Assembly: GCF_028713855.1 (NCBI RefSeq)
Contig: NZ_JAQTNN010000001.1
Location: 148,596-212,595, forward strand
DNA: 64,000 nt
Source: Sulfuricurvum sp.
GTDB taxonomy: Bacteria; Campylobacterota; Campylobacteria; Campylobacterales; Sulfurimonadaceae
Direction: 5' to 3'
Positions 46,974 to 56,251 of the stretch are shown piece by piece. Positions within the stretch are counted from its first letter, which is position 1; every line of letters starts with the position of its first letter. Both the position numbers and the translations under genes were made by a program. The notes beneath the pieces are model-generated. The model ran no database searches, was not told where the DNA came from, and saw only the letters and a program-made list of their open reading frames with translations.

Positions 46974-48352
46974 AAAGTTCCCACAGGGGTATCCATAATT
47001 GAAACGCCAAGCGCCGTGAGCTCATCACGTAATGCATCCGAAGCGGCAAAATCTTTGATTTTTTTGGCTTCGCTGCGTTGTTTGATGAGGTTGTTGATCT
47101 TTGATTTTGTATTTTCATCCAAACCGAATTGAAAATACTCAAAAGGATTTTGTCCTCCAAAGCCTAATATTTCCTCAATCGCAGCGAATGATGAGAGTAC
47201 ACTTTGACGATAGCTTTTGTCTTTTGGATTTAGATCCAGTGCTTCATTTGCCTGGGCCATCAGTTCATCGATTTGGGCATAAGCACGTGAGACGTTCAAA
47301 TCGTCTCGCAGAGCTTCGAGCAGATTTTTTTTGAAAGAGGTTTCGATCAACTCGGCATTGAGCCCGAAAAGACGTTTTTTGAGTCGATATAGCCGATCAA
47401 GTCGCCGTTTTGAGGCAATCAAATCTTCTTCATTGAAGTTAAAATCACCGCGATAATGGGTGCTGAGAAGGTAAAAACGGAGTACTTCGCCGTCATAGGC
47501 TTTGAGGGCATCTTTCAGGAAAAAACTATTCCCTAGACTTTTTGACATTTTTTCACCGTCGATGGTGACAAAACCGTTGTGCATCCAGTAGTGTGCGAGT
47601 TCATGATCGCTGGCACAGCGGGTTTGTGCTGCTTCGTTTTCATGGTGAGGGAAAAGTAGATCCGCTCCGCCGCCATGGATATCGATCGCGTATTTTCCTT
47701 CGCCTTGACGGACATAGCGCTCAATCATCGCCGAACATTCCAAATGCCATCCCGGACGACCGCGCCCATAGGGAGAATCGAAGGCTACACCCTCATCACG
47801 TACGGCTTTCCAGAGGGCAAAGTCGGCGTCATTTCTTTTTTCACCCACTTTTTCAACACGGCTGACATTTTCTAAACTTTGGCGGTTTGATAGGCTGAGA
47901 TACCCTTTATCACTTTGGGTGTCGAAATAGATATCACCATTGCTGATCGTATAAGCGTGTTTTTTATCGAGCAGTTTTTGAATCATCTCGACCATCGCAT
48001 CAATCGATTCGGTTGCTTTGGGCTCCAGTGTCGGTTTTTGGACGCCGATAGCTTCCATATCACGATGATAGGCAGCGGTATAGCACGTTGAAAGTTCGGT
48101 GGTGCTGATCCCTAATTCTCGTGCTTTATTGATGATTTTATCGTCGATATCGGTGATATTTCGGGCAAAAAACACGTCATATCCCTCTGCCTTCAAAACA
48201 CGTTGCAGAAGATCAAAAACGAGGGCGCTTTTGGCATGTCCGAGGTGAGCATCGTCATACACCGTCGGTCCACAGACATAGAGTGATACTTTCCCTTCTA
48301 TGAGCGGTTCAAACTTTAGTTTGGTTTTTTGTACACTGTCATAAATAAACAT
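46955..48352 (-). CDS. cysS: Cysteinyl-tRNA synthetase
   Basis: Charges tRNA-Cys. The 465 residues have the zinc-ligand and HIGH region YVCGPTVYDDAHLGHAKSAL (C27, H36-L-G-H39), GWHLECSAMIERY with further zinc ligands, HGGGADLLFPHHENEAAQ and KMSKSLGN. A C-terminal helical anticodon-binding domain follows (LRDDLNVSRAYAQIDELM). The start lies 13 nt downstream of the murJ stop. Confidence 0.97.
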   Translation of the reverse strand: MFIYDSVQKTKLKFEPLIEGKVSLYVCGPTVYDDAHLGHAKSALVFDLLQRVLKAEGYDVFFARNITDIDDKIINKARELGISTTELSTCYTAAYHRDMEAIGVQKPTLEPKATESIDAMVEMIQKLLDKKHAYTISNGDIYFDTQSDKGYLSLSNRQSLENVSRVEKVGEKRNDADFALWKAVRDEGVAFDSPYGRGRPGWHLECSAMIERYVRQGEGKYAIDIHGGGADLLFPHHENEAAQTRCASDHELAHYWMHNGFVTIDGEKMSKSLGNSFFLKDALKAYDGEVLRFYLLSTHYRGDFNFNEEDLIASKRRLDRLYRLKKRLFGLNAELIETSFKKNLLEALRDDLNVSRAYAQIDELMAQANEALDLNPKDKSYRQSVLSSFAAIEEILGFGGQNPFEYFQFGLDENTKSKINNLIKQRSEAKKIKDFAASDALRDELTALGVSIMDTPVGTFWEIRD

Positions 48353-48365
48353 TATGCCCTCGTCC

Positions 48366-49769
48366 TTATCGTATCAGGTTGATAATAAATTGGTTTAAAA
48401 TGTAAAATAGCACGCCGAATAGTACCATTGCGATGGTGAAGTAAAGGGTGTTTTTTGTTTTTAATATTTCGAATAATACATTCCAGCCTACTTCACGCAT
48501 CGTGAGGATCATCTGTACTGCACCGCCGATACTTCCTGCCAAAGCGAGGCCGGCGGCTCCCAGAGGTTTCATAAGAATAAGAGAAAAGATGATGTTAATG
48601 ACGAGCGATGCGGCGGCAATTTTAGCCGCTTTGATGTGTTTGTGCATCGCATAGAGGTACAATGAAAATAGTTTGGCCAAACCAAACGGTACCAATCCTA
48701 TCATATACATCATTAACACATCCGCTGTTTTGTGGGTGTCTTGGATCGTAAATGCTCCCCGTTCAAACAACAGCCAAACAATAGGTTCCGCTAATAGCAT
48801 CCCCCCTAAAACCGATAGTCCTAGCAACACACTTAGAAGCCAAAACGATTTATGGAAATTTTTATAGGCGAGTGTATGGTTCTCATTTTTTATCGCCTTG
48901 GCAATACTGGGAAATAATGCTGTGGTGATGGCTAATGCGATGATCGCGAAGGGGAGCTGAAAAATACGGTTGGCGTAAAACAAATACGATACTGATCCCG
49001 CCGCTAAAAAGGAAGCGAGAGAGGTATCGATAAAGGAAGCAATTTGAGCGGTCGAATTGCCTAAAACCGAAGGGAAAAAGAGGGAACTGAATTTGGATTC
49101 TTCCGCTTTGACATCTTTGGAATGACGGTATTTCCATCCTCCGACGAGGAGCTTCATAAGGCCTTGCTGCCGGATCGCATAAAGATGGGTGATAACTTGC
49201 AACGCTCCTCCTGCTAGAATCGAAAAGCTGAGTGCATAAACGATCGTTTTAGGGTCACTGTGGGTAAATAGCATAAGGGTAATAATCATAGCGATATTGA
49301 GCCAAACCGTCGAAAAAGCGGTTGTAAAAAAATGTTCTTTGTGCTGAAGAAGCGTACCTAAAAAAGTGACAATAAAAATAAGATCCAAATACCAAAAATT
49401 GATCGTGGTAAGGGGGGCGGTTTTGGAGATGAGATCCGCATTCCAATCCCATGCCAGCATCTTGGTAAAAAAGGCAGGAAACAGGGTTATAATGAATGAA
49501 AATCCAATGATTACAATCATAAAGCGGATAAATATTGCAACCGCAAAAACACTTTTTTGACGTGATGCAATGTAGGAAGGCATAAAGCTTTGGGTGAATG
49601 AGCCTTCGGCAAAAATCCGTCTAAAAAGATTCGGAAATTTAAAGGCCATAAAAAAAACATCACTCCATACACTGGCACCCAATACGGATGTCATTAAAAT
49701 GTCTCGGATAAGTCCGGTGATACGAGAAATGAGAATGCCAAAAGAGTTGGAGAATATTGATTTAAACAT
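48366..49769 (-). CDS. murJ: Lipid II flippase MurJ
   Basis: A 467-residue MOP-superfamily membrane protein with about 13-14 hydrophobic segments. It has the N-terminal MurJ signature GILISRITGLIRDILMTSVLGAS, DVFFMAFKFPNLFRRIFAEGSFTQSFMPSY, and the mid-protein FIDTSLASFLAAGSVSYLFYANRIFQLPFAI. It moves lipid II outward for peptidoglycan synthesis. First gene of the minus-strand murJ-cysS-msbA-GT9 string. Divergent from the DUF342-ruvA operon. Confidence 0.95.
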   Translation of the reverse strand: MFKSIFSNSFGILISRITGLIRDILMTSVLGASVWSDVFFMAFKFPNLFRRIFAEGSFTQSFMPSYIASRQKSVFAVAIFIRFMIVIIGFSFIITLFPAFFTKMLAWDWNADLISKTAPLTTINFWYLDLIFIVTFLGTLLQHKEHFFTTAFSTVWLNIAMIITLMLFTHSDPKTIVYALSFSILAGGALQVITHLYAIRQQGLMKLLVGGWKYRHSKDVKAEESKFSSLFFPSVLGNSTAQIASFIDTSLASFLAAGSVSYLFYANRIFQLPFAIIALAITTALFPSIAKAIKNENHTLAYKNFHKSFWLLSVLLGLSVLGGMLLAEPIVWLLFERGAFTIQDTHKTADVLMMYMIGLVPFGLAKLFSLYLYAMHKHIKAAKIAAASLVINIIFSLILMKPLGAAGLALAGSIGGAVQMILTMREVGWNVLFEILKTKNTLYFTIAMVLFGVLFYILNQFIINLIR

Positions 49770-49822
49770 ACGTAGTTAAATGCCTAAAATAAAGTTTTAC
49801 GCAATTTTAACCGATAAGTGAT

Positions 49823-49828
49823 TAAAAT
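49823..49828 (+). promoter_or_regulatory. Possible -10 element of the DUF342-ruvA-ddl operon
   Basis: TAAAAT 26 nt upstream of the DUF342 ATG, with AAAGGA as ribosome-binding site. The -35 region is weak. The 85-nt divergent gap to murJ holds nothing else recognisable. Confidence 0.4.
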
Positions 49829-49854
49829 AGGGTCACTGATGTAAAGGATAAACT

Positions 49855-51753
49855 ATGGGGCTGTTTACCAAAGAGGGCGAACACGAAGAAACAATAGTGC
49901 ATATAAAGCCTATTGTTGTCCGTACTTCTAATGTTGCCAAAGAGCTTTTACAAGCCGCTCTTAATTTTAAAGTCTCTGTGCATACTCTCGACTTTAATCT
50001 CCTCGAAACTCAAACCTTTAGTAAAAAAGTGGTAGAAGGACCGGCAGAAGATTGGGTCGAGCTTTCATACGATGAAATAAAAGAGTTGAAAGAAGATTTT
50101 TTTTTAAATCCGAAAGTTGAGCTCAAACAAGTGTATGAAATCGAAATATTTTCGATCAGCGAGCCGACATTGCTGGATACGATCGATATGTCGATCGGGG
50201 GAAACCCGAGCCTGTGTAAAATCTATTTGACGATTAAACCGGGGAGTATTGCAACCTATTACGAGCAGTTCCAAGAAGATTTTCTTCGATTGGTCAACAA
50301 GAAAAAACTTCGGGCAAATATGATGATCGGGTTGTTTGATTCGATGATGTCTAAAAATCTCGAAGAGCTTTTGGCTAAAATCAGAGTTCAAGGGGAATTC
50401 CATTTTGAGACACAAGAGCGTTTTCTTATCGGACAAAGTTATGAGCCGATTGAAACGATTAATGACAAGCTGATCCTCCATTACGAAGCTAAACGAAAAA
50501 ATCAGGATGAACACGGACGTATCGATTATGCGAAACGGGGATACGTAATCAGTGCCGTTGAAAACGAACTCTTGATTGAATATATTAAACCAAAAATGGG
50601 AGAGAATGGGCGCAATTGCCGTGGAGAATTTATTGCTCCCAAGGCTCCGGTTGTCAAGAACGAGCCGACCTTTAAAACGGGGGAGAAAATTGCGGTAATT
50701 GATACGCCCTCAAACATTGAATATCGAGCCAAATCAGGAGGGTATGTCACCTTTGAGGGTGGGGTGTACGATATCAAAACCGAAGTGGACGTTAAAGAGA
50801 TCAGTTTTAAAACGACCGGCTCAATCGATACTCAGCTGGATGCGGATGTATTTATTAATGTTACTCAAAAAGATGCCCTCCAAGATGCGATTGGAATGGG
50901 GATGGATGTAACGGTCAATGTGATCAATATTGACGGAAATATCGGATCAAATGCCAAAGTTACGGCTAAAAAAGCGACAGTAGAGGGACAGGTTCATCAA
51001 AGTGCGACCATTACCGCTGATGAGTTGAAAATTAATATCCATAAAGGGGCCGCCTTCGGTAAAGTCGTCAATATCAACCGATTGGAACATGGTACTGTAG
51101 ATGCCGAAAAAGTATTTATTACCCAGGCTACGGGTGGAAAGATTCGGGCGAAAGAGATTACGATTGAAATATTGGGCTCTAACGTTAAAATGACTGCATC
51201 CCATAAGATTGAGATCAAAAATCTTCAGGGGGGAGAAAACCTGTTTGTCATTGATCCGCTGCTTAACGAATCCATTGATAACCTGTCCGATCAGACGAAA
51301 AAAATGGAGCAAACCAAACAAGCGTTGAAAGAGATTCAAAAAGAGCTTGCCGGGTATGAACGCACATGGCATGAAAATACACCGGTGATGGAAGATCTTA
51401 AGCGAAAACTGATCCACTACAAAAAAAATGGGATAAAAATGCCCGTTGCCTTTGTCGAAAAATATCAGCAGCATCAACAGTTTAAAGAGAAACTTGAAGC
51501 GCTTCGCAGTGAACTGAAAACGAAAGAAGATCAGTATGCATGGCTCAGTGAAAAACATACCGCTCTTCAAAGTGAGATATTTGAAGCACGCATCATTAAT
51601 CACGATCGTTGGAGAAATCACAATGAAATTATATTTAAACTGATTGACCCGCCGATTGAAGTTTTATACGTTCCGGTTCATAATTCAGAAGAGAATATAT
51701 TGGGATTGGTCGAGGATGGTAACGGGGATTTTTCTATAAAGGTAGTGGCATAA
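49855..51753 (+). CDS. DUF342 (FapA-like) family protein, paralogue 2
   Basis: A 632-residue DUF342 protein, co-linear with the one at 11326-13131. Shared landmarks are ENELLIEYIKPKMGENGRNCRGEF, the beta-helix-like part (DGNIGSNAKVTAKKATVEGQVHQSATI), and a C-terminal coiled coil (SDQTKKMEQTKQALKEIQKEL, residues about 475-600). Such genes commonly lie next to ruvA in Campylobacterota from memory. The stop overlaps the ruvA start by one base (TAATG). The family name 'flagellar assembly protein A' comes from a Vibrio study; a role here is not shown. Confidence 0.87.
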   Translation: MGLFTKEGEHEETIVHIKPIVVRTSNVAKELLQAALNFKVSVHTLDFNLLETQTFSKKVVEGPAEDWVELSYDEIKELKEDFFLNPKVELKQVYEIEIFSISEPTLLDTIDMSIGGNPSLCKIYLTIKPGSIATYYEQFQEDFLRLVNKKKLRANMMIGLFDSMMSKNLEELLAKIRVQGEFHFETQERFLIGQSYEPIETINDKLILHYEAKRKNQDEHGRIDYAKRGYVISAVENELLIEYIKPKMGENGRNCRGEFIAPKAPVVKNEPTFKTGEKIAVIDTPSNIEYRAKSGGYVTFEGGVYDIKTEVDVKEISFKTTGSIDTQLDADVFINVTQKDALQDAIGMGMDVTVNVINIDGNIGSNAKVTAKKATVEGQVHQSATITADELKINIHKGAAFGKVVNINRLEHGTVDAEKVFITQATGGKIRAKEITIEILGSNVKMTASHKIEIKNLQGGENLFVIDPLLNESIDNLSDQTKKMEQTKQALKEIQKELAGYERTWHENTPVMEDLKRKLIHYKKNGIKMPVAFVEKYQQHQQFKEKLEALRSELKTKEDQYAWLSEKHTALQSEIFEARIINHDRWRNHNEIIFKLIDPPIEVLYVPVHNSEENILGLVEDGNGDFSIKVVA

Positions 51754-52316
51754 TGATTGTTGGACTCGAAGGAATTATTGAATACAAAGAACCGTCGTTG
51801 GTTCATTTGAATGTTAATAGTGTTATTTATGAGGTTTTCATCTCTTTGCATACGTACAGTGCGATCGGTTCTGAAAAAGTGCGTTTGCATATTCATCATG
51901 TTATCCGAGAAGATGCACAGCAACTTTACGGATTCACTCAAAAAAGTGAAAAAATCTTATTTGAAGGGATGCTAAAAATCAACGGAATTGGGCCTAAAGC
52001 GGCACTTGCCATTTGCTCGACCTTTACGCCGGAGCAGTTTGCAGGTATTATTTCATCTAAAGATATCAACGCACTCAAAAAAGTCCCCGGAATCGGACCT
52101 AAAAGTGCAGGGCGCATCATGGTCGAACTAGCCGGATTTGATGCGGTACTTTTAGGATCAGGTATGACTGCTACAACGGCAACAACCGAAGCGTCTATGG
52201 CTCTCGAATCTCTCGGTTTCAAAAAAGAACAGATTGCGAAGGCTCTTAGTGCGTCTAGTGCGATCGATACGGCGACGTTGGTCAAAGATGCATTAAAACA
52301 ACTCCAAAAACTCTAA
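51753..52316 (+). CDS. ruvA: Holliday junction branch-migration protein RuvA
   Basis: Tetrameric RuvA binds Holliday junctions and loads the RuvB motor. 187 residues: N-terminal OB fold (MIVGLEGIIEYKEPSLVHL, HIHHVIREDAQQLYGF), two helix-hairpin-helix motifs (LKINGIGPKAALAI and LKKVPGIGPKSAGRIMVEL), and the C-terminal RuvB-contact domain (ALESLGFKKEQIAKAL). Complete. ruvB and ruvC are not in the window. Confidence 0.97.
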   Translation: MIVGLEGIIEYKEPSLVHLNVNSVIYEVFISLHTYSAIGSEKVRLHIHHVIREDAQQLYGFTQKSEKILFEGMLKINGIGPKAALAICSTFTPEQFAGIISSKDINALKKVPGIGPKSAGRIMVELAGFDAVLLGSGMTATTATTEASMALESLGFKKEQIAKALSASSAIDTATLVKDALKQLQKL

Positions 52317-52330
52317 AGCAAGGAAAACAA

Positions 52331-53371
52331 TTGAAATTAGCTATTTTATTCGGCGGAGCCAGTTATGAACACGAAATCAGCATTGTTAGTGCGATTACCG
52401 TGAAAGGAAAACTTGAATCAAAATTTGAACTCAGCTTTATTTTTTGCGATCAGGATCATAAATTTTATTTGATCGACGGTGCCAAAATGAAAGCGATCAC
52501 CTTTTCACGAGGGGAACACCGAAAAATGCCTCAGATTTTCCTTACCAACGGCGGGTTTGAACAGCGTGGAATGTTTGGATCGAAAAAGCATGAAATGCCG
52601 ATTCTTAATTTGATTCATGGCGGAGATGGCGAAGACGGTTCCATCGCATCTCTCATGGATTTTTTCCATATTCCGTTTATCGGTCCTCGTAAAGAAGCGT
52701 CCATGATTAGTTTCGACAAATATTACACTAAATGGCTTGCAGCATCGTTAGGGGTTAAAACGCTTCCGTATGAAGTTCTCCATAAGGAGGATACGCGTGC
52801 CGTAACGACTGCGTATCCGTTTATCGTTAAGCCTGCCCGTTTGGGAAGTTCGATCGGGGTCAGTATTGTTCGTGAGCCTAGCGAACTCGATTATGCGTTG
52901 GATGTTGCATTTGAATTTGATAATGTTCTTTTGATCGAGCCGTTTATTTCGGGAGTCAAAGAGTATAATCTTGCCGGCTTTAGTGCACGCGGTGAAATTA
53001 CCTACTCAATTGTTGAAGAGCCTCAAAAAGCGGAGTTCCTTGATTTCGAGAAAAAATATCTCGATTTTTCCCGTTCAGGGAGTGTTGAGCATGCTGCGGT
53101 GAGTGATACGTTGGTGGCTCAATTGCGAGAATCATTTGCGAAAATCTATTTACCTTTATTTGAAGGGGCTCTTATCCGCTGCGATTTTTTTGAGATCGAG
53201 GGAGAAGTCTATCTTAATGAAGTTAATCCGATTCCCGGATCAATGGCAAACTATTTGTTTGAAGACTTTAGCGGAGGAATTCAAAAACTTCTCGGTGCAT
53301 TGCCCGATAAAAAAGCGATTCGGGTCAATTACGACTACATCCACTCGATCTCTCAAGCCAAAGGGAAATAA
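52331..53371 (+). CDS. ddl: D-alanine-D-alanine ligase
   Basis: Makes the D-Ala-D-Ala dipeptide for peptidoglycan. 346 residues, ATP-grasp fold: N-terminal LAILFGGASYEHEISIVSA, LIHGGDGEDGSIASLMDF, the ATP-binding PFIVKPARLGSSIGVSIV, and the metal-binding IRCDFFEIEGEVYLNEVNPIPGSM. The start codon is TTG at 52331, supported by AAGGAAAAC just before and by the family N-terminus. It lies 14 nt after ruvA and 2 nt before the hydrolase gene. Confidence 0.96.
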   Translation: MKLAILFGGASYEHEISIVSAITVKGKLESKFELSFIFCDQDHKFYLIDGAKMKAITFSRGEHRKMPQIFLTNGGFEQRGMFGSKKHEMPILNLIHGGDGEDGSIASLMDFFHIPFIGPRKEASMISFDKYYTKWLAASLGVKTLPYEVLHKEDTRAVTTAYPFIVKPARLGSSIGVSIVREPSELDYALDVAFEFDNVLLIEPFISGVKEYNLAGFSARGEITYSIVEEPQKAEFLDFEKKYLDFSRSGSVEHAAVSDTLVAQLRESFAKIYLPLFEGALIRCDFFEIEGEVYLNEVNPIPGSMANYLFEDFSGGIQKLLGALPDKKAIRVNYDYIHSISQAKGK

Positions 53372-53373
53372 GC

Positions 53374-54108
53374 GTGGCGGTTAAAACGGTTCAATACAAA
53401 CAGCATACTTTCTCGATCAGTTACGAGATTCTTAATCCGGGTGCCCATTACGATATTATTTTTCTCCACGGATGGGGATCGCATAAAAATTTGATGAAAC
53501 ATGCTTTCGGAGCTCATTTAAAGCAGTTTCGTCATATCTATATCGATATGCCGGGATTTGGTAACAGTACGTGCAATATGAAACTCACGACTGAAGATTA
53601 CGCGACGGTTTTGGAATCATTTATCTCGATGATTGAAGCGGATAAGACGATTATTTTAGGACATTCATTCGGCGGGAAAGTAGCAACTTTGCTTGCTCCC
53701 GATTTGTTGGTATTGGTTGGATCGGCAGGTATCTTGGTTCCTAAGCCGTTTAAAATACGAGCCAAAATAGCCTTGTTTAAACTACTCAAATTCACCGGAC
53801 TCACTTCACTTCGCCGCTTTTTTGTCGCGCCTGATGCGCAAGGGTTAAGCCAGCCGATGTATGAGACGTTTAAACATGTCGTAAATGAAGATTTTACCGA
53901 TAAATTTGCTGCATTTAAAGGGAAAGCATTGTTATGTTTTGGTCGTCAAGATACGGCAACGCCTTTATGGACAGCTTATAGCATCGCTGAACTGATAAAT
54001 GATTCTTATGTCGTTGAATTTGACGGCGATCATTATTTCTTTTTGGAACAGGGTGCTACGGTAGCCAAAGAGATTGAAAAAGCAGTTTTAAAAAACTTGG
54101 AGCATTAA
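53374..54108 (+). CDS. Alpha/beta hydrolase between ddl and murF
   Basis: A 244-residue alpha/beta-hydrolase. It has the oxyanion region IIFLHGWGSHKN, nucleophile elbow GHSFGGKVA, a catalytic Asp candidate in LLCFGRQDTATPLW and the His in FDGDHYFFLEQ. Substrate is unknown. GTG start 2 nt after the ddl stop. The conserved place between ddl and murF suggests a link to cell-wall metabolism, which is inference. Confidence 0.85.
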   Translation: MAVKTVQYKQHTFSISYEILNPGAHYDIIFLHGWGSHKNLMKHAFGAHLKQFRHIYIDMPGFGNSTCNMKLTTEDYATVLESFISMIEADKTIILGHSFGGKVATLLAPDLLVLVGSAGILVPKPFKIRAKIALFKLLKFTGLTSLRRFFVAPDAQGLSQPMYETFKHVVNEDFTDKFAAFKGKALLCFGRQDTATPLWTAYSIAELINDSYVVEFDGDHYFFLEQGATVAKEIEKAVLKNLEH

Positions 54109-54117
54109 GGAAAAATA

Positions 54118-55560
54118 ATGGATTACACGCAAATTTTTGCATTTATTACTAATATTTTATTTGTGATGACATTGGGATGGTATTTGATTACCAATCTTCA
54201 GTGGTATGATTATCGGATTGAGCGGGTCGTATTACGTCATCATAAAACGTGGTGGCATATTGTCTATTTTATCGTTCCGTTTATTGTCTATTATACGATT
54301 CAAGAATATTTTTGGATCTATTTTTACGCAGCATTTTTCCCTGCAATTATCCTTTGGCATCGTAAACTCGATAAAAAAGTGGTTTTGACATGGCGGGTAA
54401 AACGTTTTTTAATCCTTCTTTTCTCGATTACCCTTTTCTTGGATATGCTCTTAACGTTCAAGGGATTAGCCGATACCTACAGTGTATTCTTCCCGTTACT
54501 CCTTACCTATATTGCTTCTTGGGCTACTGAAAAGTTTTTATTTATGGCCTATAAGCGAGAAGCATCGCGCAAAGTTGCGTCCATGAGCGAGTTGACGATT
54601 ATTTGTGTAACCGGAAGCTATGGCAAGACATCGATGAAAAATTTCATTGCACAGGTATTAGGTCAAAAATTCAACGTGTATGCAACACCCCGCAGTGTTA
54701 ATACTCTCGGCGGTATTATCCGCGATGTAAATGAGTCACTTCCTGCGAATACTCAGGTGTATATCTGTGAAGCCGGCGCGAGAGAAGTGGGCGATATTTA
54801 TGCCATCACACAACTGCTTCAACCACAAATTGTTGTCGTCGGCAAAGTAGGACCGCAACATTTGGAGTATTTCAAAACATTAGAACGGATACAGCGCACC
54901 AAACTCGAAATTATCCAATCCAACCGTCTCAAACGGGCATTCATCCATACGTCTGTGACCGATGAAGCACATGAAAAAGTGACTTTTTTCGGAGATGAGA
55001 TTCATAATCTGAATGCAACATTGGAAGGGATCGATTTTGATATGGCCATTAACGGTGCTATAGAGCATTTCCATACATCGGTCCTCGGTGGTTTCCAAAG
55101 CATCAACATTAATGCAGCGATTTTAATCGCATCCGAGATGGGAATGGCGAGTGATGAGATTGTCTCAGCGGTAAAAAAACTCAAAAGCGTCGAACATCGA
55201 CTTGAGCGGATCGATGCAGGGGGTAAAATCATCCTTGATGATGGCTACAACGGAAACATCGACGGGATGCTCGAAGGGGTACGGCTATGCTCTCTTCACA
55301 GTGGTCGCAAAGTGATCGTGACGCCGGGATTGGTTGAGAGTACCTATGACCTTAACAGTGAGCTTATCAATGCTATTAATGGGGTTTTTGATATTGCTAT
55401 TATCACAGGGGCGCTTAACGCCGCACAGTTTGATAAAGAGTTACGAGTGCCTCAGAAGATTATGCTTGCTGATAAATCACAAATGGTTAAAACACTGGGC
55501 GAAGTGACACGTGCCGGTGACATTATCCTTTTTGCGAACGACGCACCGAATTTTATCTGA
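54118..55560 (+). CDS. murF: UDP-N-acetylmuramoyl-tripeptide-D-Ala-D-Ala ligase with membrane N-terminus
   Basis: A 480-residue Mur ligase. The first ~150 residues are not Mur-like: four or five hydrophobic helices (IFAFITNILFVMTLGWYLI, WHIVYFIVPFIVYYTI, RFLILLFSITLFLDMLL). The catalytic part begins at ICVTGSYGKTSMKNFIAQVL (ATP P-loop), with TPRSVNTLGGIIRDVNESL, YICEAGAREVGDI and LDDGYNGNIDGMLEG. Replacing the usual UDP-substrate domain with a membrane segment is, from memory, shared by Campylobacterota MurF. It adds D-Ala-D-Ala to the muropeptide, and Ddl is encoded just upstream. The stop overlaps the HIT gene start. Confidence 0.88.
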   Translation: MDYTQIFAFITNILFVMTLGWYLITNLQWYDYRIERVVLRHHKTWWHIVYFIVPFIVYYTIQEYFWIYFYAAFFPAIILWHRKLDKKVVLTWRVKRFLILLFSITLFLDMLLTFKGLADTYSVFFPLLLTYIASWATEKFLFMAYKREASRKVASMSELTIICVTGSYGKTSMKNFIAQVLGQKFNVYATPRSVNTLGGIIRDVNESLPANTQVYICEAGAREVGDIYAITQLLQPQIVVVGKVGPQHLEYFKTLERIQRTKLEIIQSNRLKRAFIHTSVTDEAHEKVTFFGDEIHNLNATLEGIDFDMAINGAIEHFHTSVLGGFQSININAAILIASEMGMASDEIVSAVKKLKSVEHRLERIDAGGKIILDDGYNGNIDGMLEGVRLCSLHSGRKVIVTPGLVESTYDLNSELINAINGVFDIAIITGALNAAQFDKELRVPQKIMLADKSQMVKTLGEVTRAGDIILFANDAPNFI

Positions 55561-56054
55561 TGGACAATATTCTTTATGCCCCATGGCGAAATGATTATAT
55601 AATGGGTGAAAAGATTGAGGGATGTGTTTTTTGTCATATCAGTACACATCCGGAGGATGAGGAACTTCATGTTCTCTATCGCGATGAACACTGCTTTATC
55701 GTGATGAACCGCTACCCTTATACTCCTGGGCATTTCATGATTATTCCCCACTATCATACGGATTCCCTCGAAGCCCTTGATCCGAAAGTATGGCTCCATA
55801 TTACTGCATTAGCTCAGCGCGGTGTACAAATGCTCAAAGAGTCATTCGGTGCTCACGGTGTTAATTTAGGGATGAATTTAGGAAAAGCGGGTGGCGCAGG
55901 GATTGCAGAACATATTCATCTGCATTTAGTTCCACGTTGGGAACGTGATACCAACTTTATTACGTCTATTGCACAGACACGAGTTTATTCTACTGATTTT
56001 GATACGATATATTTGCGTCTTAGAGAAGAGTCTAAACGCTATTTTTGCTATTAA
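55560..56054 (+). CDS. HIT family nucleotide hydrolase/phosphorylase
   Basis: A 164-residue histidine-triad protein. The triad HIHLHLVPRW and upstream NRYPYTPGHFMIIPHYHTDSLEAL are typical. The N-terminal CVFCHISTHPEDEELHVLYRDEHCFIVMN carries a CxxC that may bind zinc. Closest to the Ap4A-phosphorylase-like HIT group. It starts on the last base of murF (TGATG), so it closes the DUF342-ruvA-ddl-hydrolase-murF-hit operon. Confidence 0.9.
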   Translation: MDNILYAPWRNDYIMGEKIEGCVFCHISTHPEDEELHVLYRDEHCFIVMNRYPYTPGHFMIIPHYHTDSLEALDPKVWLHITALAQRGVQMLKESFGAHGVNLGMNLGKAGGAGIAEHIHLHLVPRWERDTNFITSIAQTRVYSTDFDTIYLRLREESKRYFCY

Positions 56055-56058
56055 AAAT

Positions 56059-56087
56059 AGTAAAAATTAGTAACAAATAAGTAACAA
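56059..56087 (+). repeat. Three helically phased AGTAA elements
   Basis: AGTAA occurs at 56059, 56069 and 56080 (the last two as AGTAACAA), 10 and 11 nt apart, about one DNA turn. They lie roughly 115-140 nt upstream of the type I secretion operon's -10. The same ATTAGTA core recurs upstream of the adhesin gene (61837). A regulator-binding role is inferred. Confidence 0.4.
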
Positions 56088-56200
56088 GTTTATTGAATTA
56101 AATTGTTTTTTTATCTTTTTCTGATATAACATAGACAAAATTTATACAATGAAATTTGAGCAAAGTGTTATTTGGTGACATTTCAAGGACATTTGAGTAT

Positions 56201-56206
56201 TATAAT
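56201..56206 (+). promoter_or_regulatory. Probable -10 element of the type I secretion operon
   Basis: TATAAT 46 nt upstream of the TolC-like ATG at 56252. GTGACA at 56175-56180 could be a distant -35 (20-nt spacing). The 197-nt gap between the HIT and TolC-like genes holds only this and the AGTAA repeats. Confidence 0.5.
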
Positions 56207-56251
56207 TAGATGAAATATTCAGTAGATGTCGAATTTACGAGGAGTTCAAAA

